This document shows positions 25,044-33,484 of a stretch of 45,358 nucleotides of DNA, piece by piece. Location of the stretch: positions 1 to 45,358 of the forward strand of contig NZ_JAUSST010000014.1 in assembly GCF_030812415.1 (NCBI RefSeq). Reading direction: 5' to 3'. Every line of letters begins with the position of its first letter. Position 1 is the first letter of the stretch. The position numbers and the translations under genes were made by a program. A model generated the notes under the pieces. It saw only the letters and a list, made by a program, of their open reading frames with translations. It searched no databases and was not told the origin of the DNA. Source of the DNA: Paenibacillus harenae (GTDB taxonomy: Bacteria > Bacillota > Bacilli > Paenibacillales > Paenibacillaceae).

Positions 25044-25081
25044 GAAACGTTATGGCTTATTTACCAAAGAGGATTTGAATA

Positions 25082-27328
25082 TTACATCAAGTATCTTCCT
25101 GTTATCGATTGCTCCGCACGGATGAGCTGCTGAGGTGTGCCCTCGAACACCAACTGGCCGCCCTTGCTGCCTCCTTCCGGTCCCAAATCGATGATCCAAT
25201 CCGCTTGGCTGATCACATCGAGGTTGTGCTCGATGACGATCACCGTATTGCCGGCATCCACGAAGCGGTTCATGATCTCTAGAAGGTGACCGATATCTGA
25301 CATATGCAGGCCGGTCGTCGGCTCGTCCATCACGTAGATGCTGCCCTTCTTATGCAGCTCGCTTGCCAGCTTGATGCGCTGGCATTCTCCGCCCGAGAGC
25401 GTGCTGAGCGGTTGGCCGAGCGTAATATAATTCAGCCCCACATCGCTCATTGCTTGCAGCTTGCGTACAACCTCTTTAAGTTCAAAGAATTCCAATGCTT
25501 GTTCCACCGTCATCTCCAGCACATCTGCAATGGACTTGTCGTTTAGCTTGTACGCGAGCACCTCTTCCTTGAAACGTCTGCCACCGCATACTTCGCAAGG
25601 CAGCTTCACGCTTTCAAGGAACGCAAGGTCTGTATAGACAACGCCCAGCCCTTGGCAATTCTCGCATGCCCCCTTGGAGTTGAAGCTGAACAAGCCTTGG
25701 TTCACCTTGTTCGAGGAAGCGAACGCCTTGCGCACATCATCCATAATGCCCGTATAGGTTCCGGGATTAGAGCGTGTCGACACGCCTACCGCCGATTGGT
25801 CGATGACGATCGCATCCGGATGCGTGCTGAGGAATACTTCGTTAATTAGCGTACTCTTGCCCGATCCGGCAACACCCGTAACGACTGTCAGAACTCCGGT
25901 TGGAATATCTACGCTCACGTTCCGCAAGTTGTGCAGTGTGGCATCCTGTATAGACAGCTTACCGGAAGGCTGCCTGCAGTCGCGCTTCAACTGAAGCGGC
26001 CGCTTCATATGGGTGCCTGTCAGTGTACCTGACTCAAGAAGGCCTTGATAGCTTCCTTCAAACACGATGGTACCCCCGCGGCTGCCGGCGTGAGGTCCGA
26101 CGTCGACGATATGATCGGCTATCCTGATCACATCGGGATCATGCTCGACGACAATCACGGTATTGCCCTTGTCACGCAGCTTCTGCAACAATTCATTTAA
26201 CCGGTGTACGTCTCGGGGGTGCAAGCCAACGCTGGGCTCATCGAAGATGTATGTGACATCTACCAGACTGCCGCTCAGGTGCTTCACCATCTTCACTCGC
26301 TGCGACTCGCCGCCGGACAATGTGTCGGTCTCTCGGTCGAGCGTCAAGTAATCAAGTCCGATGTCCACCAGATGTTGCAGCCGCTCCGTCAGCGACTTGA
26401 CGACCGGCGCGGCTTTCGCGTCGTCAATCTCCCGAATGACACGGATGAGCTGCCCGACCTCCATGGAGGACATCTGCGCAATGTTGAGTCCATTAATCCT
26501 GCAGGCCAGCGCGGCCTGACTGAGTCTCGCACCGCGGCAGCTGGAGCACGGACCTTCGGTGATGTATGGCGCGACCGCTTTTTGCGTACGCTCGGACTTC
26601 ATCTTCACATCCTGCTTAATGTATTTGTTGGTGAACTTCTCAATGACGCCTTCCACCGTAATATTCGTTGCCTTACCGGCGAAATCCATCTGTACTTTCC
26701 TTGCCTTGGCGTATAGCAACTGCTTCAGTTCCTCATCCGAATAATCGCTCAGCTTCTTGTCGAGATCGAAATCCCCCGACTGCACGATCATGTTCCATTC
26801 CCATCCGTTCACCGCATAGTCAGGCAGCATGATTGCTCCTTCATTTAACGACTTAGTCATGTCCAGCGCCTTGCTCATGTCGACGCCAAGTCTGCGGCCG
26901 ATTCCGTTGCATTCGGGACACATGCCCTGCGGATCGTTAAACGAGAACATATGCGCTTGTCCGACATAGGGTTGACCCAGTCTGGAGAAGAGAAGGCGAA
27001 GAATGGGAGAAATATCGGTAATCGTGCCCATCGTGGAATGGGAACCGCCGCCCAGCCGCTTCTGATCCACAATAACAGCCATGCTCAGGTTCTCGATCGC
27101 ATCCGTATCCGGCTGCGGAACGCGGGGCAGGAAATTGCGCACGAACATGCTGAAGTTCTCATTCAGCAATCGGGTGGATTCTGCGGCAATCGTATCGAAG
27201 ACGATCGACGACTTGCCGGATCCGGATACACCGGTAAAAATGGTGATTTTGCGCTTGGGAATGCGCAAGGATACATTTTTAAGGTTATTTTCCCGGGCTC
27301 CGCGGATTTCTATAAATTCTTGAGTCAT
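25082..27328 (-). CDS. UvrA-like ABC protein (short paralogue, no UvrB-binding domain)
   Basis: A 748-residue protein with two ABC ATPase modules of the UvrA type. Walker A motifs are GVSGSGKSS (33-41) and GVAGSGKST. Signature motifs are LSGGESQRVKM and LSGGECQRIKL, and Walker B motifs are IFDEPSVGLHP and VMDEPTTGLHM. Zinc-type pairs are CPECNGIGRR, CSSCRGARL, CENCQGLG and CEVCGGRRF. True UvrA is about 950 residues; the shortfall matches absence of the UvrB-interaction region. Such UvrA-like proteins (UvrA2/DrrC type) are linked to tolerance of DNA-binding drugs. It is monocistronic; the dead arsR copy and its promoter lie directly upstream and may still drive it. Confidence 0.9.
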   Translation of the reverse strand: MTQEFIEIRGARENNLKNVSLRIPKRKITIFTGVSGSGKSSIVFDTIAAESTRLLNENFSMFVRNFLPRVPQPDTDAIENLSMAVIVDQKRLGGGSHSTMGTITDISPILRLLFSRLGQPYVGQAHMFSFNDPQGMCPECNGIGRRLGVDMSKALDMTKSLNEGAIMLPDYAVNGWEWNMIVQSGDFDLDKKLSDYSDEELKQLLYAKARKVQMDFAGKATNITVEGVIEKFTNKYIKQDVKMKSERTQKAVAPYITEGPCSSCRGARLSQAALACRINGLNIAQMSSMEVGQLIRVIREIDDAKAAPVVKSLTERLQHLVDIGLDYLTLDRETDTLSGGESQRVKMVKHLSGSLVDVTYIFDEPSVGLHPRDVHRLNELLQKLRDKGNTVIVVEHDPDVIRIADHIVDVGPHAGSRGGTIVFEGSYQGLLESGTLTGTHMKRPLQLKRDCRQPSGKLSIQDATLHNLRNVSVDIPTGVLTVVTGVAGSGKSTLINEVFLSTHPDAIVIDQSAVGVSTRSNPGTYTGIMDDVRKAFASSNKVNQGLFSFNSKGACENCQGLGVVYTDLAFLESVKLPCEVCGGRRFKEEVLAYKLNDKSIADVLEMTVEQALEFFELKEVVRKLQAMSDVGLNYITLGQPLSTLSGGECQRIKLASELHKKGSIYVMDEPTTGLHMSDIGHLLEIMNRFVDAGNTVIVIEHNLDVISQADWIIDLGPEGGSKGGQLVFEGTPQQLIRAEQSITGRYLM

Positions 27329-27451
27329 TAGATACCTTCCTTATGCGATTATTATGCTAATACCTCTTTCAACTTCTTGCTCCAATTCCTCAAGCCAAAC
27401 CTTGTACCAATACGCGTAAAAACAGATCACATGATGGACAATAGATACCAT

Positions 27452-27725
27452 TTAGAGATTTGTTCGATTACCAATCTTGAACTTCTCTGAGCGGGGAGGC
27501 TTTAGCCTAAATCGCGTTTCTCTGCATACTTTTCGGTCAAATTCCAGACCGGCCTCTTTAAGGATTGTCAAATGCTTGGATACCGCTGTACGACCCATTT
27601 GAAAACTGTGTCGTTAATTAATAAAGCGGTATCTCTTCAGCCTCTGCTAACAAGTGAATCAGTCGGCCCCTGGTTGGAACTGCAATCGCGGCAAATACAT
27701 CCCGCTCCTGGTCGTTCTCTCTCAC
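27452..27725 (-). pseudogene. Decayed second copy of the 13.1-kb arsR
   Basis: Starting from a GTG behind GGAGAGGG, the sequence reads DVFAAIAVPTRGRLIHLLAE and AEEIPLY, then a TAA, then LTTQF. After one extra base it resumes MGRTAVSKHLTILKEAGLEF and DRKVCRETRFRL. This is the same protein as the arsR at 13140-13469 at roughly 75 % identity, with one stop, one frameshift and a replaced C-terminus. Its promoter and both operators survive. Confidence 0.9.
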
Positions 27726-27762
27726 AACACCCTCTCCTGTTTTTTTGTTGATCCGCTAATGG

Positions 27763-27814
27763 GACACCATTTGGTGACGATTTGATTGTAGGACACCATT
27801 TGGTGTTGTGTCAA
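27763..27814 (-). promoter_or_regulatory. Preserved promoter and tandem operators of the dead arsR copy
   Basis: TTGACA (27809-27814) and TACAAT (27785-27790) are 18 bases apart on the minus strand. GACACC-ATTT-GGTGTT (27792-27807) and GACACC-ATTT-GGTGAC (27763-27778) have the same 29-base period as the operators at 13663-13707. The intact ArsR could bind here in trans and control the UvrA-like gene downstream. Confidence 0.75.
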
Positions 27815-27976
27815 CATGTATTGCCCCAGTAATAGAAACGGCGACAGCCATGGACTTGAAAACAAGTCCCGGACTGCCGCTGTTCGATTGAAATATAATG
27901 TCCCGTTTAGTCGAGCTATTGTGGGATATCTATGGAAGAATGGTGGATCGATTGCCGCGCCAAATTGGATAAGCAC

Positions 27977-29236
27977 CTATCCTCTCAATTCGGGTGGATG
28001 CAGCTTGTCCTTGTTAAAATAATATCGTCGGTAATTGTTTATATGGCCGAAATAATACCGTGAGACTCTTAAAATGCGTTTCATGTTCAAGTCCTTTTTA
28101 TACCAAAGTGATTTGAGCACTTTTTTCTGATTGTACAGCTCTTTAATTTCAGCAGATAATGCCGGTTCAGTTACGTATTTTCGCAATACGACTTTCGGTA
28201 CATTTGTCCAAAGGGCTGTTTGGTCACTATATACGCAATCTGCGTCTTTGCCGTATACAACATTATCTATCAGTGCAGCTATCATGTTAAGTCCTGCCGC
28301 CTTGACAAAAAAACTGCTTCGGCCAAGTCGCGGGTTAATTTCGAACATCATATATTTGCCTGTTCTGCTGTCATATTTCATATCGATATTGGAAAAACCG
28401 ACATAACCGATGTTTTCAAGAAATACCTTTACCTTCTGATAAATATCCATATCGGAACGACAAATAATCGCAGAGTAGTTGCCAAGCGTTTTCGGCGCAT
28501 ATTCCTCAAGCACCGGCTGGCCGAGACAAATCATTTTCACTTTCCCATTGTCGTCGGAGTAGCTATTGATGACACGCATCGAGCTGTCCCCGCCTGGAAT
28601 AAATTCTTGGATAATTAACTTTCCTTTGTACTCGGAAGTGTTCATGTTTTTGATCATCGATAAATACTCATCCTTAGTGTTAAAGAAATACACCTTCTTC
28701 TTGCCTTCAAAATGACAATGCAAATACGCGTAAGCATTGCTGTTTTCGGGCTTTACGACAATTGGAAATTGAAAATCCATGTGTTCCAGCGCTCTTTCAC
28801 GCTCATGCGGTTCGCAAACAATCGTTTTCGGATAATCCAGTTCATGTTTTTTACATAGTTTATAGAATTTATCTTTCGTATCAAGCGTATCAAGTAAAGC
28901 CTCGGAAATAAAATGATTCCCAATAAGTCCTTTGAATTTGCTATAATGCCGCGACAACATATTGGCATAGTAATCCGAGCAAGGAATGACGATTAGTTTT
29001 CTGTTCGGAGCGACGTGTTTTTCTAATATGGAAAGAAGAGCGCCTGGAAATACATTCTCATGGTCGAATCGCTCGATTTGAATGAGATCAAATAATTTAC
29101 TATTCATGGTTGGGATTAACAGCCGGGTGCACAGCAGCAGTGGCTTGATCTGATAAGTCTCGTGGATAAGTCTTACGTTTCCATATGCGTTTTCATCGCT
29201 TCCAAGTATAATCGGTAAAAAATCATAACTGTTCAT
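27977..29236 (-). CDS. ATP-grasp carboxylate-amine ligase
   Basis: A 419-residue ATP-grasp enzyme similar to D-aspartate ligase/carboxylate-amine ligases of Firmicutes. The start is the ATG five bases after AAGGAG, 19 codons into the longest frame. N-terminal segments FLPIILGSDENAYGNVRLIH and LIVIPCSDYYANMLSRHY form the pre-ATP-grasp domain. ATP binding uses FPIVVKPENSNAYAY and LIIQEFIPGGDSSMRVIN, and the metal site is MMFEINPRLGRSSFF. Such enzymes join a carboxylate to an amine, for example an amino acid to peptidoglycan. The substrate here is not evident. No neighbour shares its transcript. Confidence 0.85.
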   Translation of the reverse strand: MNSYDFLPIILGSDENAYGNVRLIHETYQIKPLLLCTRLLIPTMNSKLFDLIQIERFDHENVFPGALLSILEKHVAPNRKLIVIPCSDYYANMLSRHYSKFKGLIGNHFISEALLDTLDTKDKFYKLCKKHELDYPKTIVCEPHERERALEHMDFQFPIVVKPENSNAYAYLHCHFEGKKKVYFFNTKDEYLSMIKNMNTSEYKGKLIIQEFIPGGDSSMRVINSYSDDNGKVKMICLGQPVLEEYAPKTLGNYSAIICRSDMDIYQKVKVFLENIGYVGFSNIDMKYDSRTGKYMMFEINPRLGRSSFFVKAAGLNMIAALIDNVVYGKDADCVYSDQTALWTNVPKVVLRKYVTEPALSAEIKELYNQKKVLKSLWYKKDLNMKRILRVSRYYFGHINNYRRYYFNKDKLHPPELRG

Positions 29237-29364
29237 GTTTTCTCCTTGTTCAACATGTTCTACATTCATTCCTCTTATTATATCAATAAACATGCCTGCA
29301 TTAGAGCATTAGTAACACGCAAAGTACTTTTCTTGTCCAAATACGGCAAAGTTTTTGAAAAAAC

Positions 29365-29407
29365 GAATCCCCTACTTCGCCTCTTAATCGGGTAAAGAAG
29401 GGGATTC
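29365..29407 (-). terminator. Terminator after the 60-residue gene
   Basis: GAATCCCC (29365-29372) pairs with GGGGATTC (29400-29407) and the stem extends inward. On the minus strand GTTTTTTC follows. It is 21 bases past the stop at 29428. Confidence 0.8.
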
Positions 29408-29427
29408 ATTGTTTATTCAAGTTCAGA

Positions 29428-29610
29428 CTAATGGTTGATATCGCATTTGTTTAATATGAACGAGATTTGATTTTCATGTCGATTGATCGTATAATGCGAT
29501 TCTTTGTCTTCTGTTTGCTGTCCACGGAGCGATTCGAGCTCCTGCTTGAGCTGATGCAGATCATCTCCCGCATTGGCACGATCATAATTGCTCTCGAGGT
29601 TATCGAGCAT
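29428..29610 (-). CDS. Hypothetical 60-residue acidic protein
   Basis: GGAGGATAAAAC precedes the ATG and a terminator follows the stop, so this is a complete single-gene unit. The sequence is hydrophilic and helical: MLDNLESNYDRANAGDDLHQ and LKQELESLRGQQTEDKES suggest a short coiled coil. No family is recognised. Confidence 0.7.
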   Translation of the reverse strand: MLDNLESNYDRANAGDDLHQLKQELESLRGQQTEDKESHYTINRHENQISFILNKCDINH

Positions 29611-29832
29611 GTTTTATCCTCCAATCGATTGCTAGATGTACCTGACTATAATGTTGGATTTCAATTCATTTATTCATTTCCTCAGATTTTACTGTATAGA
29701 TAATTGTACGTGTATGTACTTCAGGAATGGCACCGCCTAGCAAAGTAAGTACGACAAATCTAAACCACCAATTTTGAGGTTGAATAAACGTCCTCATGAC
29801 GGACATACTACCGCCTGAAAGGGGTGTTGAAG

Positions 29833-29991
29833 ATGGGTCGCAAGAAAGACATCGCAAGCGAACGTCCGCTTTCGGACAAATCGGAGATTGAACAAGCAAA
29901 CATTCGAATGGATCGCGAATTTTACGGTGATACGGACATCGAGCATCCGGAAGAATCGACAGTTCCTTTCGTAAACCGCAATCAGAGCTGA
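29833..29991 (+). CDS. Hypothetical 52-residue hydrophilic protein
   Basis: GAAAGGGGTGTTGAAG precedes the ATG, and a terminator lies 60 bases past the stop. The peptide contains GRKKDIASERPLSDKSEIEQ and REFYGDTDIEHPEESTVPFV. It has no membrane segment. Similar short polar proteins are common in spore-formers, but I cannot assign a family. Confidence 0.65.
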   Translation: MGRKKDIASERPLSDKSEIEQANIRMDREFYGDTDIEHPEESTVPFVNRNQS

Positions 29992-30049
29992 CTCCTGTTT
30001 ATTCGGTAGGAAAGAGAAGTTATAGTTGAGCGAAGGGCTGAAATGAAGG

Positions 30050-30072
30050 GCTGCCGTTTGGCAGCTTTTTTC
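30050..30072 (+). terminator. Hairpin terminator
   Basis: GCTGCC (30050-30055) and GGCAGC (30060-30065) pair around GTTT and are followed by TTTTTTCTT. It ends the unit of the gene at 29833. Confidence 0.85.
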
Positions 30073-30207
30073 TTATTAAATTCTCGGTTCCACGTTTCTC
30101 CGGCCCCTGTAATGTTGCTCCTTGTCTAATACGCTCAATATGAACGCTTTTCTCTACTTATTACACAATTTCTCCCTGGATTAAACTGCCCAATTATATT
30201 CCAACCT

Positions 30208-30603
30208 TCATCGACGAATATGACGAGTCGATTCTCTTGCCACCGACATGGAAAGCCAGAACATTACTAATGCAAGCACAGGATGAACCGCCCCTGCACC
30301 TGGAACATTTGCCGTAAAGTATTGGGCAAAAATAAGAGCGAATATAGCCCCACTTTTCCAACGCAATATATTCGGGAGTCTACCAGTAAATGCAAGGATC
30401 AGCATTAACAATGGTAAATATTCAAACAGATGCACAAATATGGTGTGATCCTTCCAATGTGAAGGATCGGTAAAAACAGCCATTCCAGCTAAAAACGTTT
30501 GCAAGGTCACACAACCAAAAGTCAGCCAAGCCAAAACCACAAAAACATATCGAGAAACTTTGACCCCTCTACCTTCACTCTTCTTCTTGGATATTCCCTT
30601 CAT
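30208..30603 (-). CDS. DUF6220-type membrane protein
   Basis: A 131-residue protein with four hydrophobic helices. The conserved core FLAGMAVFTDPSHWKDHTIF, LFEYLPLLMLILAFTGRLPN and QYFTANVPGAGAVHPVLALV matches the DUF6220 family of small integral membrane proteins, function unknown. AAGGGGAAGTG lies before the ATG. It stands alone. Confidence 0.7.
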   Translation of the reverse strand: MKGISKKKSEGRGVKVSRYVFVVLAWLTFGCVTLQTFLAGMAVFTDPSHWKDHTIFVHLFEYLPLLMLILAFTGRLPNILRWKSGAIFALIFAQYFTANVPGAGAVHPVLALVMFWLSMSVARESTRHIRR

Positions 30604-30824
30604 TCATCACTTCCCCTTTTCCAAATAATCTTTTAATATAACGGATAATAGTAAATCTCAACACAGACAAAGGTAGGGTTTCTCCCTAGACTTAAGTCAA
30701 AAGTTCCGCTTCAACAATTTAAGTTTCGTTAAAATAAAAAAGGCCGCAGCTACGCGACTATTGAGCTTATATGTTCTGTCCTTAGACACAAGTATTCTGA
30801 TATATCGGACTTTGTTGTTTATGA

Positions 30825-30926
30825 TTAACTTCTAGATTCTGCTTTTTTAAGTGCTTTGCCAGCGATTACCCGCGAAATATTTTCAACTCCTGCACTAACG
30901 TACCAAGGGAGTTGAATAGCTTTCTA
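30825..30926 (-). pseudogene. C-terminal gene remnant, probable short-chain dehydrogenase tail
   Basis: The minus strand reads KAIQLPWYVSAGVENISRVI and AGKALKKAESRS to a TAA, preceded directly by an in-frame TAG. The LPWY and basic tail recall the ends of short-chain dehydrogenases; the assignment is tentative. It lies downstream of the acyltransferase stop. The rest of 30604-30950 shows nothing recognisable. Confidence 0.35.
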
Positions 30927-30950
30927 CGTACCGGAAAGCAACAGCGATTA

Positions 30951-32213
30951 TTAACCCGTCTGTTCTCGGGCGGGATTATCAGCTACGGACCGGTCTGTAT
31001 AAGTCAACTTCGACCTTCTGCGGCCCGTCGGCCCGACCAGCCATCGCCCTAACGGCAGCTTTTCCAGCAGACTGGACAAACCGATCGCGCCAGCCGCAAC
31101 CAAGATAAACGTAATCAACGCCGCCGGCAGATGTGACCCGCTGAGCTGCATGGACCGCGTTACCAGACCCACCAGCATGAGCACAAATGCGTGAGCCAGA
31201 AAACCACCGAACGAATGCCGTCCGATAAACCGCAGGATGCGGTAAAGCGCGCCTTTCCGTCTCTGCAACATCAGAGCGAACCCGTACAGCAGAAGCAGTT
31301 GGGTGACGATGATCAAGAAAGTGGAAGGCTTCAAATAGCTGGAAACCTGTAAATTCATTCGCTCTGTCGAGAAGCGCAGGACGTCGTATCCGAGCCAAAT
31401 ATACGCCCCGATGAACAGTAACACCGTCCAACCCATCGCATCAGCCACAAACGTCCGAAACCTAGCCAAGCCGAAGGCGCATACGCTGCCTATAAGGAAG
31501 TAAAATACGTACATCACAAAATAATAAGATCGGTACGTGATCAGCCCCGACCAAAAACCGCCCGCGGAAGCAGCCCAGTCAGGCATTTTGTAGTAGGATA
31601 ACCATAATAGCCCGCCGTATATAAGGCCGAGCGCCACTGACGCCCGCGCAACCCGGTTGAATGATCTCCCTTGCGGATGGGGGTGCAGACGCTCCCGGAA
31701 CGATGCGACCACCTTGGAAAACAGCGGGAATAACAAGTAAAACTGAAAAATCATGATGATAAACCAAAGATGGTAGCCGTTGGTCGGCTTTACCAGTTGC
31801 AAAAAGATATTCGGCCAGGCTGAAGGCTGCATTAGCTTGGAGCCGATAACCCCTTCCATCGCGATCCAGTAAATAATCGTCCAGCATAGAAATGGCACAA
31901 AGATATCACCGAACCTTTTTCGAATAAACGAACGATAGTTAAGCTTCCCGCTGTAATTGTAAAATAGGATGAGACCGGACAGGAACACGAACGTCGGCGT
32001 GCCGAAACGGGTGAAATGAAACAGCATCGCCAGCATGATCGAGTCTGCCTGCATGACGTCCGGCCGATAAATATACTCCGCAATGCAATGCTGAAGCGTC
32101 ACCGCCAAAAAAGCAAACGCACGAAGAAGTGTCACTTCTTCGATCCGTTCTTTTTTCTGTCGAACCTCCGGCTCAGACGCCTTCTCTTCCATTCCCGCTT
32201 GCAGATTTTTCAT
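30951..32213 (-). CDS. Acyltransferase 3 family membrane protein (OafA/YrhL type)
   Basis: A 420-residue protein with about ten membrane helices. The family start is intact: IEEVTLLRAFAFLAVTLQHC with the catalytic histidine in the first helix, then RFGTPTFVFLSGLILFYNYS and SFIRKRFGDIFVPFLCW. These enzymes move acyl groups, usually O-acetyl, onto cell-surface polysaccharides or lipids using a cytoplasmic donor. GAGG lies ten bases before the ATG. No glycan gene cluster is adjacent, so the acceptor is unknown. A decayed acyltransferase start also exists at 35910-36067. Confidence 0.88.
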   Translation of the reverse strand: MKNLQAGMEEKASEPEVRQKKERIEEVTLLRAFAFLAVTLQHCIAEYIYRPDVMQADSIMLAMLFHFTRFGTPTFVFLSGLILFYNYSGKLNYRSFIRKRFGDIFVPFLCWTIIYWIAMEGVIGSKLMQPSAWPNIFLQLVKPTNGYHLWFIIMIFQFYLLFPLFSKVVASFRERLHPHPQGRSFNRVARASVALGLIYGGLLWLSYYKMPDWAASAGGFWSGLITYRSYYFVMYVFYFLIGSVCAFGLARFRTFVADAMGWTVLLFIGAYIWLGYDVLRFSTERMNLQVSSYLKPSTFLIIVTQLLLLYGFALMLQRRKGALYRILRFIGRHSFGGFLAHAFVLMLVGLVTRSMQLSGSHLPAALITFILVAAGAIGLSSLLEKLPLGRWLVGPTGRRRSKLTYTDRSVADNPAREQTG

Positions 32214-32369
32214 AGTTCACCCATCCTCTATTCTAAGATGCAAAAGATATTTCTGATTATAGCGGACAAATATTAGAGGAAGATGAACTATCCGTTGAAC
32301 GAGGCTAATTTGTATTATGTTTAGACAATTATAGAATGAATTTGATCCACTTTCCGAGAAAAGCAATAG

Positions 32370-32389
32370 CGGCTCCCTTCAGAGAGCCG
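32370..32389 (-). terminator. Hairpin after the SUMF1-like gene
   Basis: CGGCTC (32370-32375) and GAGCCG (32384-32389) form a stem; on the minus strand CTATTGCTTTTC follows, a weak T-tract. It is 53 bases past the stop at 32443. Confidence 0.55.
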
Positions 32390-32442
32390 TCCTATCGTAA
32401 TTTTTATAGAACCCTTGTATGAATGGTAAGTCTTGTTCCCCT

Positions 32443-33291
32443 TTATTCGTCGCGACTCACACGAAAACCTTGATCGGGGCCCTTGCCATTCGCCTCGAAA
32501 TTGTTCAGATAAGATAACTCGCCGACTTCGCCCATCCAACTGCCGCCCTTCACAACCCGGGTAGAGTTGCTATTGCTATCCGAGTCTCCGTACCCGTTCC
32601 AGCACCATTCCCTTACATTGCCTGACATATCGTAAAGCCCTAACTCGTTGGGTTTCTTGACACCGATAGATTTTGTTTGATTGTGGTTGCTTTCTACGAT
32701 AGGCCAGTTCCAATCTCCTGATAAGTTTTTATCTCCGGCGTTTTTCCAATGCCATGCTACATCATCCGCGTTATTACTCCCGCTGTAGGTGTAACTCTTG
32801 CTCATCTGGCCTCCGCCTGCAGCATATTGCCACTCCGCTTCTGTCGGCAATCGGTAACCATTAGCTTCTTCATTAATCGTTACTGTCCATTTTATATCAT
32901 CGTACTCACTTTTGTTTTTCGGGTCTTTTTTATTTTTGTCTATATTGTAATACGGTGTTAAGCCCTCTTTTATACTTCTTTTATTACAGTACTCCAAAAC
33001 GTCATACCAACTTACCATTTCTACCGGCAAATGGTCGCCTTTGAATTCTGAGGGATTACTTCCCATTACCGCAAACCACTCTTTTTGAGTTACCTCATAT
33101 TTTCCGATATAAAAGCTCGATAACGATACATTTTTCCCATAGTAGTTGGACTTTGTGTTCATAAAAGTCCCGCCTTTGACAAATACAAAGTCATCAGGCA
33201 TTGTATCAGGCTTTTTATCAGGCTTTTCTTGCGAACAAGCGCTGACAACAACCATTACTGCCATTAAAAGAAAGATTGATAACTTTCTCAT
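32443..33291 (-). CDS. SUMF1/FGE-sulfatase-domain lipoprotein
   Basis: A 282-residue protein. The signal peptide KLSIFLLMAVMVVVSAC ends in a lipobox (VSAC), so it is anchored outside the membrane. The mature part is a formylglycine-generating-enzyme fold: FVFVKGGTFMNTKSNYYG, GKYEVTQKEWFAVMGSNPSE, GYRLPTEAEWQYAAGGGQ, GNVREWCWNGYG and RVVKGGSWMGEVGELSYL. The C-terminal region, where catalytic FGE proteins hold the copper-binding cysteines, has none, so it is probably a non-catalytic binding protein. AAAGGAG lies before the ATG. It follows the xylanase gene but two hairpins separate them. Confidence 0.85.
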   Translation of the reverse strand: MRKLSIFLLMAVMVVVSACSQEKPDKKPDTMPDDFVFVKGGTFMNTKSNYYGKNVSLSSFYIGKYEVTQKEWFAVMGSNPSEFKGDHLPVEMVSWYDVLEYCNKRSIKEGLTPYYNIDKNKKDPKNKSEYDDIKWTVTINEEANGYRLPTEAEWQYAAGGGQMSKSYTYSGSNNADDVAWHWKNAGDKNLSGDWNWPIVESNHNQTKSIGVKKPNELGLYDMSGNVREWCWNGYGDSDSNSNSTRVVKGGSWMGEVGELSYLNNFEANGKGPDQGFRVSRDE

Positions 33292-33319
33292 TGATATATC
33301 TCCTTTAAACGGATAGGAA

Positions 33320-33348
33320 AAATTGTAGGCCGTGACGGCCTACAATTT
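33320..33348 (-). terminator. Perfect 13-bp hairpin
   Basis: AAATTGTAGGCCG (33320-33332) and CGGCCTACAATTT (33336-33348) pair around TGA; on the minus strand a TTTTTCC tail follows. It lies between the xylanase and SUMF1-like genes and would isolate them. Confidence 0.75.
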
Positions 33349-33420
33349 GCTTCCGGCATCATCGAGGGTCGTTCTTCTAGCGGGAAACGGCCCTCAACGC
33401 GCCCGGATTGACGGAGCAAA

Positions 33421-33476
33421 CTGGAGGGGAACGTCCATCGGCCTGTCTCAGACTATTAGAGATCGGTTCCCTCCAG
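33421..33476 (-). terminator. Hairpin directly after the xylanase stop
   Basis: CTGGAGGG (33421-33428) pairs with CCCTCCAG (33469-33476) and the stem extends through GAAC/GTTC with a bulge. On the minus strand TTTGC follows. It begins eight bases past the xylanase stop. Confidence 0.6.
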
Positions 33477-33484
33477 AATAGATA

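Noticed and set aside
27722..27976. 84-codon minus-strand frame over the 27.8-kb operators
   Set aside because: It spans the promoter and both operators of the dead arsR copy and has no ribosome binding site.
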